12,835 nucleotides of DNA from NCBI GenBank assembly GCA_949346185.1, contig CASGVX010000023.1, positions 1-12,835 on the forward strand. The letters run 5' to 3'. The stretch is from an uncultured Lachnospiraceae bacterium (GTDB lineage Bacteria > Bacillota > Clostridia > Lachnospirales > Lachnospiraceae). Positions 5,676 through 12,835 of this stretch are shown one piece after another. Below the pieces are notes generated by a model. The model did not search any database. It was not told where the DNA came from and was given only the letters and a program-made list of their open reading frames with translations. Positions within the stretch are counted from its first letter, which is position 1, and every line of letters begins with the position of its first letter. The position numbers were made by a program, and so were the translations under genes.

Positions 5676-6563
5676 TCAAATTAGTTTCTTCCACGATGCC
5701 TTCATATCATAAAAAATATTTCTAATATCCATATTCATATCATATCTGCTATATTGCTTTTCTATGTTTTGCAGAGCGGCACAAATATCTGAAATATCTT
5801 TCTTTCCCCTTAGTGCTGAAAATTTCTCACTAACTTCATTCTTTTCCCGTCTGCTGTGTTCCAAATAGTTGCTAACCACCGCACTTTTTTCCTTATTCTC
5901 CAGATCGTCGCCTAAACCCTTTAGCACGATGTCACAAGGCATCCTGTCAGCAAACATCTTCTCTCTGCTACTTTGGTTAAAATAATCACATTCTTCAATC
6001 AACTTCTGAAAATCACCTTGCAAACGCTCCGGCACATAATTTCCATTAAAAAACTCTAACTGTGCAATCATATTCTGGGACAGCAGCATCGACTTTCTGG
6101 ATATCCCATTATATCCCCCGGCGCCAAATTCATCCATTGCCTTGGTGATATTTTCAAGCAATGCATCCATCTTTTCCCTCGTCTCAGGGCGCATATTCTC
6201 ATAGACATCCTGATCCTCCAGAAATTGCTGAAAAACTTTATACTGCCTGTTCTGATATCTCTGAAAAACGCTGGCACCCGTCCCTGCTATATTACTGCTT
6301 TCCAGATAATACAGAACCTTGATCCCCGTGGCCTCTTCCCATGCCTCTTTTCCCATTTCTTCGAGACTATAGACCGGTACCTCTTCTGTATTGCCCCTTT
6401 TTCTGGTACTCATGCACTGCCTGGTCCCTTCTGCGCTGACTTCCAGACAGTCGGCAGAGTTGCCAAACCTTTCCGAAATCCTTTCGCTATTTATCTCATA
6501 ACACTTGACTTCCTGATGCATAATGCGCGGCACAACACGATTCCACTGATTTGTATTTATCAT
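5676..6563 (-). CDS. Hypothetical protein, 295 residues, likely cytoplasmic or non-classically located
   Basis: I do not recognise the family. The protein has no signal peptide, membrane helix or lipobox and is mainly charged and probably helical. An N-terminal tract, NSADCLEVSAEGTRQCMS at about 35-52, resembles the short extended motif seen near the start of many uncharacterised clostridial proteins. The region at about 105-200 is rich in predicted helices (EDQDVYENMRPETREKM). The ATG at 6563 is chosen because GGGAGG stands 4 bases upstream; an ATG at 6584 has no such site. It has its own promoter in the 249-base gap upstream and is followed after 3 bases by a 112-residue gene. Its place between a transporter operon and a two-component system is the only clue to its role. 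Confidence 0.78.
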   Translation of the reverse strand: MINTNQWNRVVPRIMHQEVKCYEINSERISERFGNSADCLEVSAEGTRQCMSTRKRGNTEEVPVYSLEEMGKEAWEEATGIKVLYYLESSNIAGTGASVFQRYQNRQYKVFQQFLEDQDVYENMRPETREKMDALLENITKAMDEFGAGGYNGISRKSMLLSQNMIAQLEFFNGNYVPERLQGDFQKLIEECDYFNQSSREKMFADRMPCDIVLKGLGDDLENKEKSAVVSNYLEHSRREKNEVSEKFSALRGKKDISDICAALQNIEKQYSRYDMNMDIRNIFYDMKASWKKLI

Positions 6564-6617
6564 TTTCCCTCCCAATCCTTTCATAAAATATGCAATATGC
6601 TATTACGTTTACATGAA

Positions 6618-6646
6618 GATATATTATTAACAGTATCTTAGTTCAA
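6618..6646 (-). promoter_or_regulatory. Possible promoter of the 295-residue hypothetical gene
   Basis: On the minus strand TTGAAC (6646-6641) is followed by a 17-base spacer and TATATC (6623-6618). Each hexamer matches four of six consensus bases. It lies about 55 bases before the ATG at 6563. The region is very A/T-rich, and another TTGCAA upstream could serve as an alternative -35, so the exact start is uncertain. Confidence 0.4.
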
Positions 6647-6739
6647 AGACTTCTTTTTTTATATCGTATATATATCATCATTAACTTATACCTATTGCAA
6701 TAAACGGATTTTTTGAGCAGAAAAGAGCAATTCTTTTTC

Positions 6740-6787
6740 GCATACGCTGCCAAGATACGCTGCGTATGCCTTTGCGTGATTCACGCA
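6740..6787. repeat. Cluster of GC-rich palindromes after the permease-lipoprotein gene
   Basis: Three inverted repeats stand within 48 bases: GCATACGC (6740-6747) / GCGTATGC (6762-6769), ATACGC-T-GCGTAT (6755-6767), and TGCGTGA-T-TCACGCA (6773-6787). The first two share an arm, so they are mutually exclusive. None is followed by a T tract in the minus direction. They begin about 25 bases after the stop codon of the gene ending at 6813. They may be a 3' RNA structure or a binding site for a dimeric regulator. Confidence 0.5.
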
Positions 6788-6812
6788 GATGCAGACAGCA
6801 TATTGGCTGACA

Positions 6813-8897
6813 TTATTTCACAATACGCAGAGATTCTTCCTCCCCATCCAACTCTACCACATATACCACTTTCCCATCTCCTGATGACATTACCTCCGTA
6901 ACATCCCTGCCCGAACAGACAACCTCTCTTTTTCCCATACGTTTCTCCACCCGATAACAGGACTGTTCCCCCTTAAAATATGTATAACTAGCATCTGCAT
7001 AGATCATTCCATCCTGATTTGCGCCCAATTCTTCCGTAATGCCATCTGCATAACAATATTCGCAAATTTTCCCATCCATTGTCTGATATGTCAGAGACTG
7101 GTCTGATGCACATATTTGAGAAACCAAGCTGCTGCAAATCGTCTTCTCTTTTCCTGCATCCAGAAAATAACTCTTTAATGCATAGGCAGTATCTACATAA
7201 TAAATCGTCCTCCCTGCATAAGAAAATATGTCTCCTTCAGCCTCCTTAATGATAAGCTTCTTCTTCCCGCTCTTCAAATCAACAGAATAAACGGAATGAT
7301 TCCGCACTAATATAATTTCCTTCTCCGCCACCCACCAATTCGACAAAGCATGATTTTCTGAATACGCCTCCATAACTATCTTCTCTTCATTATCACCGAT
7401 GCCCAGATAGGGAACTCCCTTTATTTCATACTTTTTATCCTCGTAGACAATACGGTCGTCTAAGGTTTTTAGATTCAGGGCGTGAATTTCAAATTCACTC
7501 AGACTATCGTCACTGCTCATATAAATATAGTAAAAAACATCCCCCACTATATTCCCGATAGAAATTCTTTCTCTATTATACTTATGAAAGGGATCCATGA
7601 AAAGAGCCTGATCGCCTCCCTCCGCATGCAGCATGGCCTGGTCGCAGATATCAACAGCATAATCATCCGAGACAGCAAGATAGCCAAACCCTATATTATT
7701 ATATATCGCTTTATCTCCCCCGAACACGGAATTTCCTTTGTCGCAGCCAGATATGGCGAAGGCAGCCAGCATTATTCCCAAAGCGAATATCTTTCCCTTT
7801 CTAATCAAGAACTTCTTTTCCTGATAAAGGATATAAGAAAACCCATAACATACTGCAATAACCACGACAGAGAGCCCAATGACGCGAAGCAATTCCTTCC
7901 ATGCCATATACTCCACCTGCCTTCGCTCCACATTATAATTCCCCAGAATATACCCCTGCAGCTGAAAGAAGCCTGTAGGCAGAGGCATCCGGTATACCCC
8001 ATCACCAAATAAAAATATAGGAAGCAGCAGAATGGATAATGCAACTACGCCAACAGGAATCACTTTCTTCATAATAGCAGCGCACACAAAAGTAATCGCC
8101 GATAAATATATTGTGCCCAATATCAATAATAAAACAGACAGAATAACCATCTCGCCAATAGAAATCCTCCACGGACAATCCGCAAAAATATGGATGCTCT
8201 GTATTGGATAACCCCAGCCCTCCAAGCCATACAAACTCTGGCTGGCACATAGATCCACAATATAAAAAGAACAGGTAAACAGAACAGAAAATATCACTCC
8301 CACGAAAACCTTATTCCAGTAAAGCATTTTTCTTCCTCTTTTCGTAGTTCTGTTTAATATATTCATTCCAGACTCATATTCCCTGCAACAGAGCAAAACA
8401 AAAGCAGGAACAGCCAGCGCCAGAAGAAAGATATCCTGCCCCAGACCTCGAAAGAAATTTACCCATCCATTGTAATATACAAAATACTTGGAATCTCTGT
8501 TTTCCATGATATAGTTGTACTGATTTTCCAGAATGGACACCGCCTTTTCATCGCCATATGATTTCTGAAAAGTTACCAGTTCTTCTATATATTTTTTGCG
8601 AGAGATTTCTTTCCTGTATTCTGCATCTCCCAGACGGGAAACAGAATCTGCCCTGTCATGATAGGTATTCAGATATTTTTCAATTTCTTCTTTTTTTGTA
8701 TCCGTGAGTTTTCCCTGCCAGCGGTTGATATATGTCATATAGGAAGCCTTGCACTCTTCCAAGTCACTGCTAATAAAACGGCTCTCCCCCTGTAATTCCA
8801 TGCCATAAAAAAACTTCATTGCCAAAAGAATCATCCATAAAACGATCATATGTCTCTTCACCAGACACTTTTTCGCCTCCTGCATAATAATATCCAT
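6813..8897 (-). CDS. ABC-2-type permease fused to a lipoprotein-like repeat domain
   Basis: This is a 694-residue fusion. Residues 1-365 are a permease: helix 1 at about 14-31, a charged extracytoplasmic helical domain at about 35-150, then helices at about 154-171, 197-213, 246-268, 279-297 and 338-357. Residues 364-385 read as a complete lipoprotein signal: LIRKGK, a hydrophobic stretch, and the lipobox AISGC with Cys385. The rest (about 395-694) looks like a beta-propeller-like repeat domain, with strands such as VYSVDLKSGKKKLI. By helix count the C-terminal domain faces outward. The ATG at 8897 is chosen for GGAGG at 6 bases; the gene overlaps the previous permease gene by 40 bases. It is likely the second membrane subunit of the ABC transporter encoded upstream. 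Whether the protein stays fused or is cleaved at Cys385 cannot be seen. Confidence 0.82.
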   Translation of the reverse strand: MDIIMQEAKKCLVKRHMIVLWMILLAMKFFYGMELQGESRFISSDLEECKASYMTYINRWQGKLTDTKKEEIEKYLNTYHDRADSVSRLGDAEYRKEISRKKYIEELVTFQKSYGDEKAVSILENQYNYIMENRDSKYFVYYNGWVNFFRGLGQDIFLLALAVPAFVLLCCREYESGMNILNRTTKRGRKMLYWNKVFVGVIFSVLFTCSFYIVDLCASQSLYGLEGWGYPIQSIHIFADCPWRISIGEMVILSVLLLILGTIYLSAITFVCAAIMKKVIPVGVVALSILLLPIFLFGDGVYRMPLPTGFFQLQGYILGNYNVERRQVEYMAWKELLRVIGLSVVVIAVCYGFSYILYQEKKFLIRKGKIFALGIMLAAFAISGCDKGNSVFGGDKAIYNNIGFGYLAVSDDYAVDICDQAMLHAEGGDQALFMDPFHKYNRERISIGNIVGDVFYYIYMSSDDSLSEFEIHALNLKTLDDRIVYEDKKYEIKGVPYLGIGDNEEKIVMEAYSENHALSNWWVAEKEIILVRNHSVYSVDLKSGKKKLIIKEAEGDIFSYAGRTIYYVDTAYALKSYFLDAGKEKTICSSLVSQICASDQSLTYQTMDGKICEYCYADGITEELGANQDGMIYADASYTYFKGEQSCYRVEKRMGKREVVCSGRDVTEVMSSGDGKVVYVVELDGEEESLRIVK
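7743..7808 (-). other. Internal lipoprotein signal and possible internal TTG start
   Basis: Codon 364 of the fusion is TTG (7808-7806), followed by IRKGK, a hydrophobic run and AISGC, exactly the shape of a lipoprotein N-terminus. An AGGA lies about 10 bases before the TTG, a weak ribosome binding site. Translation from here would give a 331-residue lipoprotein ending at 6813. Alternatively signal peptidase II could cut the full-length protein before Cys385. Confidence 0.5.
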
Positions 8898-10006
8898 ATC
8901 AACCCTCCCAGCACAAGCAAACACAACACACAAACAACCATCAGCAAATAATCATACGAATGGCCTGACAGAGCAACTGTCGCCAATTTCCTCATATAAT
9001 TGGAATTTGACAACAATGCCACTGGATTTACAATCCATCTTGTATACAGGCAGATTGCTATCATTCCACCATACAATCCCGTACCGATGCAGACCACTTT
9101 CATCCCATCTCGAAAAAAATAGGACAGCACAAAGATACACATCGCAATAAATTCCACTGCAATATATTTTAACCATACACTGTAAAGCATATATTGCAAG
9201 ATGCTCCCCCGAAATCCTGTAAAGAAATAGTCCTCAATGCTATACAGGGGTTGATTTAACGCCTTGATAGAAGAGAAAATGCTATGGCATATATAGTCAT
9301 CGACAGCAAACACCACAGTAAAAAGAAGTCCCATCAACAACATGCAGAGAAATTTTCCTATGATAATTATTGTCATAGGCATCTCGCTGCAATTCATCAG
9401 CACAAGCATATCATGTTCCTTCTCATAAATCCAAATGCCTGAAATGCTGATTAGAACCATAATAACCATCAATAAGGTAGAGAAATCGTATTCCAGATAA
9501 TTCTGCGTATCCTCTCGCTCATAATAATCCGTAATTTTCCTCCCATGAAACGAATGATATATCTTCAAGTTTCTTTCCATTTCATAGGTATTGTTCCTTT
9601 TCGCATAAAAATACGCATTGTCTTTCGCTTGCTCGCATATCTTCCTTGCCCTCTCCTGATACTCATACAAATCCTTTAATGTATTATAATATACTTCAAA
9701 CTCATTATAATCCCCCATGATGTAGCCGGTATATGTTCCTTTTTGGTTTCCCTCTTTGGAAAAAGTCCCTTCCTGCACCATTTTCAAGTATTTCTTATAA
9801 TGGGCTGTCACAAAGGATATTTTTTCATCCGTGATCTTCCCCTCCACTTGACGCTCAATCTTTTCATGTCCTTCCATCATAGTCTTGCCGCTCTGGGATA
9901 TCTGAAATATATGATAGCTATTGATCACGATTAAAATACATAATAAATTCCATATGTATCTCTTTCTCTTCATTTTCAGCCATTCAAATCTAACAATCTG
10001 CCCCAC
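8858..10006 (-). CDS. ABC-2-type transporter permease
   Basis: This 382-residue membrane protein is probably a transmembrane subunit for the ATPase encoded directly before it. The layout is: cytoplasmic N-terminus with Lys/Arg-rich KMKRKRY, helix 1 at about 18-35, an extracytoplasmic charged helical domain at about 40-173, then helices at about 175-194, 212-235, 279-298, 302-320 and 352-374, and a basic tail CRRRKSVW. I chose a GTG start at 10006 because AAGGAGG lies 6 bases upstream, overlapping the ATPase stop by 17 bases. In-frame ATGs further up (10045, 10030) would extend inside the ATPase gene with no such site. The inserted external domain, also seen in the next gene, suggests a transporter for a peptide or envelope substrate rather than a small solute. 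The substrate is unknown. Confidence 0.85.
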   Translation of the reverse strand: MGQIVRFEWLKMKRKRYIWNLLCILIVINSYHIFQISQSGKTMMEGHEKIERQVEGKITDEKISFVTAHYKKYLKMVQEGTFSKEGNQKGTYTGYIMGDYNEFEVYYNTLKDLYEYQERARKICEQAKDNAYFYAKRNNTYEMERNLKIYHSFHGRKITDYYEREDTQNYLEYDFSTLLMVIMVLISISGIWIYEKEHDMLVLMNCSEMPMTIIIIGKFLCMLLMGLLFTVVFAVDDYICHSIFSSIKALNQPLYSIEDYFFTGFRGSILQYMLYSVWLKYIAVEFIAMCIFVLSYFFRDGMKVVCIGTGLYGGMIAICLYTRWIVNPVALLSNSNYMRKLATVALSGHSYDYLLMVVCVLCLLVLGGLIWILLCRRRKSVW

Positions 10007-10763
10007 AATTCTCCTCCTTAGATAAGGCATAAAACAAAAAAACATCCTCTAAATTGGGCTCTCTGTTCTCTGCATCTGCCAAATGCGTACGTTCCCCCCT
10101 GATTTTTTCTTTCAGTTCTCCGGGAGAGCCCTGCACGGAAACTTTCCCCTCATGCAGCAGAATCACATGATCTGCCGTATAATCGATATCTTGGACGATA
10201 TGGGTCGCCAATATGACAATCCTATTTTCCGAGATATCAGAAATCAGATTGCGGAAACGAATCCGCTCCATGGGGTCAAGCCCCGCCGTCGGTTCATCCA
10301 GAATCAGTATTTCCGGCCGATTAAGCAATGCTTGGGCGATACCCACCCGCTGCCTCATGCCCCCGGAAAAGGTTCTCAATTTCTTTCGGGCATCCGATAA
10401 CAAATTCACCTGAGTTAATAATTCACCAATCCTTGCCTTCTGCTGCCTTTTAGGAATGCCCTTTAGGACACACATATATTTCAAGAACTCCTCCGCTGTA
10501 AATTCTGGATAAAATGTAGCATATTGGGGCATAAAGCCAATATTTCCATAATAAGCCTTATCCTTGTCCGTAACAGTTCTTCCGTCGTACAGTATGCTTC
10601 CTGCATCTGCCTGCAAAATCCCCATAACAATGCTCAAAAGAGTCGTCTTCCCTGCGCCATTCTCTCCCAAAAGTCCATAAATTCCATGTTCAAATGTAAG
10701 ATTAATATGATCTAGGACAATATGACTGCCATAACGTTTTGTTATATTCTTAATCTCCAGCAC
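9990..10763 (-). CDS. ABC transporter ATP-binding protein
   Basis: This 257-residue ATPase powers the transporter formed with the following permeases. All motifs are intact: Walker A GENGAGKTT at 33-41, Q-loop Gln80 in MPQYATF, signature FSGGMRQRVG at 132-141, Walker B ILILDEPTAGLDP at 152-164 with catalytic Glu157, and the switch His188 in LATHIV. The family is the ABC-2 type exporter group used for drugs, peptides and bacteriocin immunity. The start is GTG at 10763, preceded by AGGGGG at 7 bases. The gene begins 11 bases after the lipoprotein stop codon and overlaps the next permease, so they are one operon. The C-terminal tail past residue 225 is family-variable and ends in CGADC. Confidence 0.95.
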   Translation of the reverse strand: MLEIKNITKRYGSHIVLDHINLTFEHGIYGLLGENGAGKTTLLSIVMGILQADAGSILYDGRTVTDKDKAYYGNIGFMPQYATFYPEFTAEEFLKYMCVLKGIPKRQQKARIGELLTQVNLLSDARKKLRTFSGGMRQRVGIAQALLNRPEILILDEPTAGLDPMERIRFRNLISDISENRIVILATHIVQDIDYTADHVILLHEGKVSVQGSPGELKEKIRGERTHLADAENREPNLEDVFLFYALSKEENCGADC

Positions 10764-10774
10764 GCAACCGCCCC

Positions 10775-11857
10775 CTATTCTATATATAATGCTTCTGGAT
10801 TTTCTATCATATATTCCATCTGGAAAGCATCTTGGGCGATAGGGCAGACGATAAATTCCAAACTGCTATACTTTTCTGCCTTTACATCACTGCTGGCAAA
10901 ATCCAGATCAAACACTGCCCTTTTTCCTGATTTTGCCACAAAGTCATCATACTCCTTTCCCCCAAATACTTTTGCCGGCTTTCCATCCAGCCATGCACTG
11001 ATGCGATATGCTGTCTCTTCGCCTCCCAGAACATCTAGTTCCAACTTCTTATTTTTATCCACTGCATTATCTTCTAAAACAATTCCATCCTGCGCAAACT
11101 CAAACTTCATCCCCTCTAATGTATTTTTAATGGTGCCATCATCGTTCCGGTAAATATAATAATCCCTCTGCTCCTTCGTCAGATTGCTATACTGCACCGT
11201 ATTTCCCACCAAATCTTTTTCTGTCCGACCTTTGCAGCGCAGACTCCAGGGAGACTGCACCGAAATGCTGTGATATGCCCCATATCCCTTCTTGTCATCA
11301 CTGATGCGGTAAGAGGGCTCATACATACTTGCAAAATGAACCGTATGACTCTCCCCATCTTTTTCAAACCTTGGTTCAAGATACACTTTCACAATCTGAT
11401 TTTCTTTCTTTTCAATATCCACGGGAATGATATAGTCCTCCTTCCCCTGCGGCTCCAGACTGTATTTCTGCGCTATCCCATCAATAAAAATTAAAATTCC
11501 CGCCTGAAACTTTTTAGAACTATTATCAAAAGAGAAATCAATTTCCATGGTTTTCCCATCATAGGACAGTTCCCTTTTCTTTGCATCAAAATTCTCAATC
11601 CCCCAGCCATAATTTGCCAATACCTCCTGGCCGGATTCTTCTATCTCTTCTGTATCAAAAGGATTGTCATCCTCAGATTTGTCATCCTTGAATTTGCTAT
11701 CTTCAGAATCTTTCCCCCCACCATCTTCGGAAGATGAGGATGCCGCCTGATCTCCCTCTATACTGCTTAGTTTTTTCTCATTCCCACATCCCCATGCTGT
11801 CATCACCGCACATGATAGAATCATTCCAAATAAGATGCCTCTTTTTTTCATATTCAC
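10775..11857 (-). CDS. Putative lipoprotein with acidic Ser-rich linker
   Basis: This 360-residue surface lipoprotein has a basic N-terminus (MKKR), a hydrophobic stretch and the sequence TAWGC with Cys24 as the likely lipidation site. The Trp at -2 is unusual for a lipobox. Residues about 30-75 are a low-complexity linker rich in Ser, Asp, Glu and Lys, often used to pass through the cell wall. The remaining part, about 80-360, looks like beta-rich folded domains (for example GILIFIDG and EFIVCP) that I cannot name. It starts from GTG at 11857, or from ATG at 11851, with GGAGGAGGG just upstream. It lies 11 bases before the ATPase gene and is likely the extracytoplasmic partner of that transporter. 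Substrate binding is a possibility, not shown. Confidence 0.85.
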   Translation of the reverse strand: MNMKKRGILFGMILSCAVMTAWGCGNEKKLSSIEGDQAASSSSEDGGGKDSEDSKFKDDKSEDDNPFDTEEIEESGQEVLANYGWGIENFDAKKRELSYDGKTMEIDFSFDNSSKKFQAGILIFIDGIAQKYSLEPQGKEDYIIPVDIEKKENQIVKVYLEPRFEKDGESHTVHFASMYEPSYRISDDKKGYGAYHSISVQSPWSLRCKGRTEKDLVGNTVQYSNLTKEQRDYYIYRNDDGTIKNTLEGMKFEFAQDGIVLEDNAVDKNKKLELDVLGGEETAYRISAWLDGKPAKVFGGKEYDDFVAKSGKRAVFDLDFASSDVKAEKYSSLEFIVCPIAQDAFQMEYMIENPEALYIE

Positions 11858-11938
11858 TTTCCCTCCTCCATAAACTGTAAATAGTCACTTTCCCCTGTGT
11901 GAATTAAATATGGTAATGCTGTTAAAGGTAGCGTTCTA

Positions 11939-12835
11939 TTAATCTGCTTTCCAACTTGCTTCCATCAAAAGCGTCTTCATATCCTCAGAATATCTGGCAA
12001 GTATCATTCCATTATCAAAAATATTTAGATTTTCCGCATATACCTTCAGCACCTTCTCTGCCATCTCTTTCTTTGTCTTCCTATCATAGATATGAACCAC
12101 CGTCTTATAGGAATCTTCTTTTTCATTTTCATTATCCAGATAATATGTGGCAAGATACTTCCCGCCATCTGATACAATGACGCACTCTCCCTCCCTCTTA
12201 TTCTTCAACTTCCATACATTTGTTTTCCCAGAGGAATCCATGCAGTACACCTTACCTGTATAGTTCTCCTCCTCCACTATCCCGCCGTCATAAAAATAAG
12301 CTTCATCTCCTGCCACAAGCATTCCCTTTGAGTACTCCCGCTCTGTCTTCGCCTCGTGCCGCATCGTCATTTTTCCACTTTTTAGGTCAAAGCACCCATA
12401 ACAATTTCTTGCCTGCTCGTTTATATCCTTATAAAAATTCCCCCGATAAAATATGACCTCTTCACCAACTCCTGCAACCATTTCCTCCATTCCTTGGGTA
12501 CAGTTAGTCTTGTTTCCATTCACCTGATATATTTTTTCCCCCTTTTTCAGCGAATAGCCACCTAATCTTAACTGATAATATTTTTCATTTCCTAATATCT
12601 CTTGTTCATATACAATTTTTTTCTTACTAGGAAGTATGCACTCTGCATCGTATCTGTCCGCATCATCCCCTCTCCTTTTTTTAATATCTATCGTATCCGT
12701 CATTTGACACCTATGGTCAAATACATAGTAGATAGGATAAAATCCCATATTTCCTTTCTTTCTAACCTGCAAGATAAAATGATTTTTATAACTCTGGCAC
12801 TCATATCCTATTCCCCGAATCATCTTACTCGTGAC
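11939..12835 (-). CDS. Secreted-looking repeat protein, N-terminus outside the window
   Basis: The frame is open to position 12835 (GTC ACG AGT AAG before the first ATG at 12823), and no ribosome binding site precedes that ATG. The true start, probably with a signal peptide or membrane anchor, is therefore outside. The visible 298 residues are rich in repeated beta-strand style pieces, such as CFDLKSGKMTM and VHIYDRKTKKEM, resembling beta-propeller-like repeats. The stretch FDLKSGK matches VDLKSGK in the C-terminal domain of the permease-lipoprotein fusion encoded downstream, suggesting related domains at both ends of the operon. The next gene starts 81 bases later with no clear terminator between, so they may be cotranscribed. 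Exact function is unknown. Confidence 0.72.
   Translation of the reverse strand, partial: VTSKMIRGIGYECQSYKNHFILQVRKKGNMGFYPIYYVFDHRCQMTDTIDIKKRRGDDADRYDAECILPSKKKIVYEQEILGNEKYYQLRLGGYSLKKGEKIYQVNGNKTNCTQGMEEMVAGVGEEVIFYRGNFYKDINEQARNCYGCFDLKSGKMTMRHEAKTEREYSKGMLVAGDEAYFYDGGIVEEENYTGKVYCMDSSGKTNVWKLKNKREGECVIVSDGGKYLATYYLDNENEKEDSYKTVVHIYDRKTKKEMAEKVLKVYAENLNIFDNGMILARYSEDMKTLLMEASWKAD

Overview
The window reads as chromosomal DNA of a low-to-moderate GC Gram-positive anaerobe, most likely a clostridial Lachnospiraceae-type bacterium. The reasons are strong AGGAGG-type ribosome binding sites, GTG/TTG alternative starts, lipobox lipoproteins, an AgrC/LytTR-type two-component pair and the protein style. 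This taxonomic call is inference. Every gene I can support lies on the minus strand, so transcription runs from position 12835 towards position 1.

Region by region, in the direction of transcription. (1) 12835-6813 is a tightly packed envelope/transport operon. It holds a secreted-looking repeat protein cut by the window edge, a lipoprotein with an acidic Ser-rich linker, an ABC ATPase, an ABC-2-type permease, and a second permease fused in frame to a lipoprotein-like domain. The two permeases share an unusual layout: one N-terminal membrane helix, a charged extracytoplasmic helical domain of 110-140 residues, then the remaining helices. (2) 6812-6564 is a 249-base gap with a cluster of GC-rich palindromes and a promoter. 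(3) 6563-5334 holds two adjacent genes of unknown function, a 295-residue protein and a 112-residue protein. (4) 5191-2969 is a promoter of near-consensus form followed by a short overlapping-ORF zone, a LytTR response regulator and an AgrC-like GHKL histidine kinase. No agrB or agrD-type gene is visible. (5) 2968-1209 is a possibly structured leader and a membrane-bound sensor diguanylate cyclase. (6) 1208-230 holds operator-like repeats and two tandem, closely related Xre-family regulators. (7) 229-54 holds hairpins and a terminator. (8) A tRNA-Lys(CTT) gene lies at the left edge, cut by the window.

Working model (inference): the ABC transporter and its surface proteins export or resist an envelope-active compound or peptide. 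The AgrC/LytTR pair senses a cell-surface signal, and the diguanylate cyclase and Xre pair are further regulatory outputs nearby. The most unusual items are the permease-lipoprotein fusion that carries a complete lipoprotein signal inside one ORF, and the short-ORF zone just before the response regulator. A pair of 9-bp direct repeats spaced 21 bp apart upstream of the diguanylate cyclase is also worth a second look. I see no CRISPR array, insertion sequence, integrase or phage gene.
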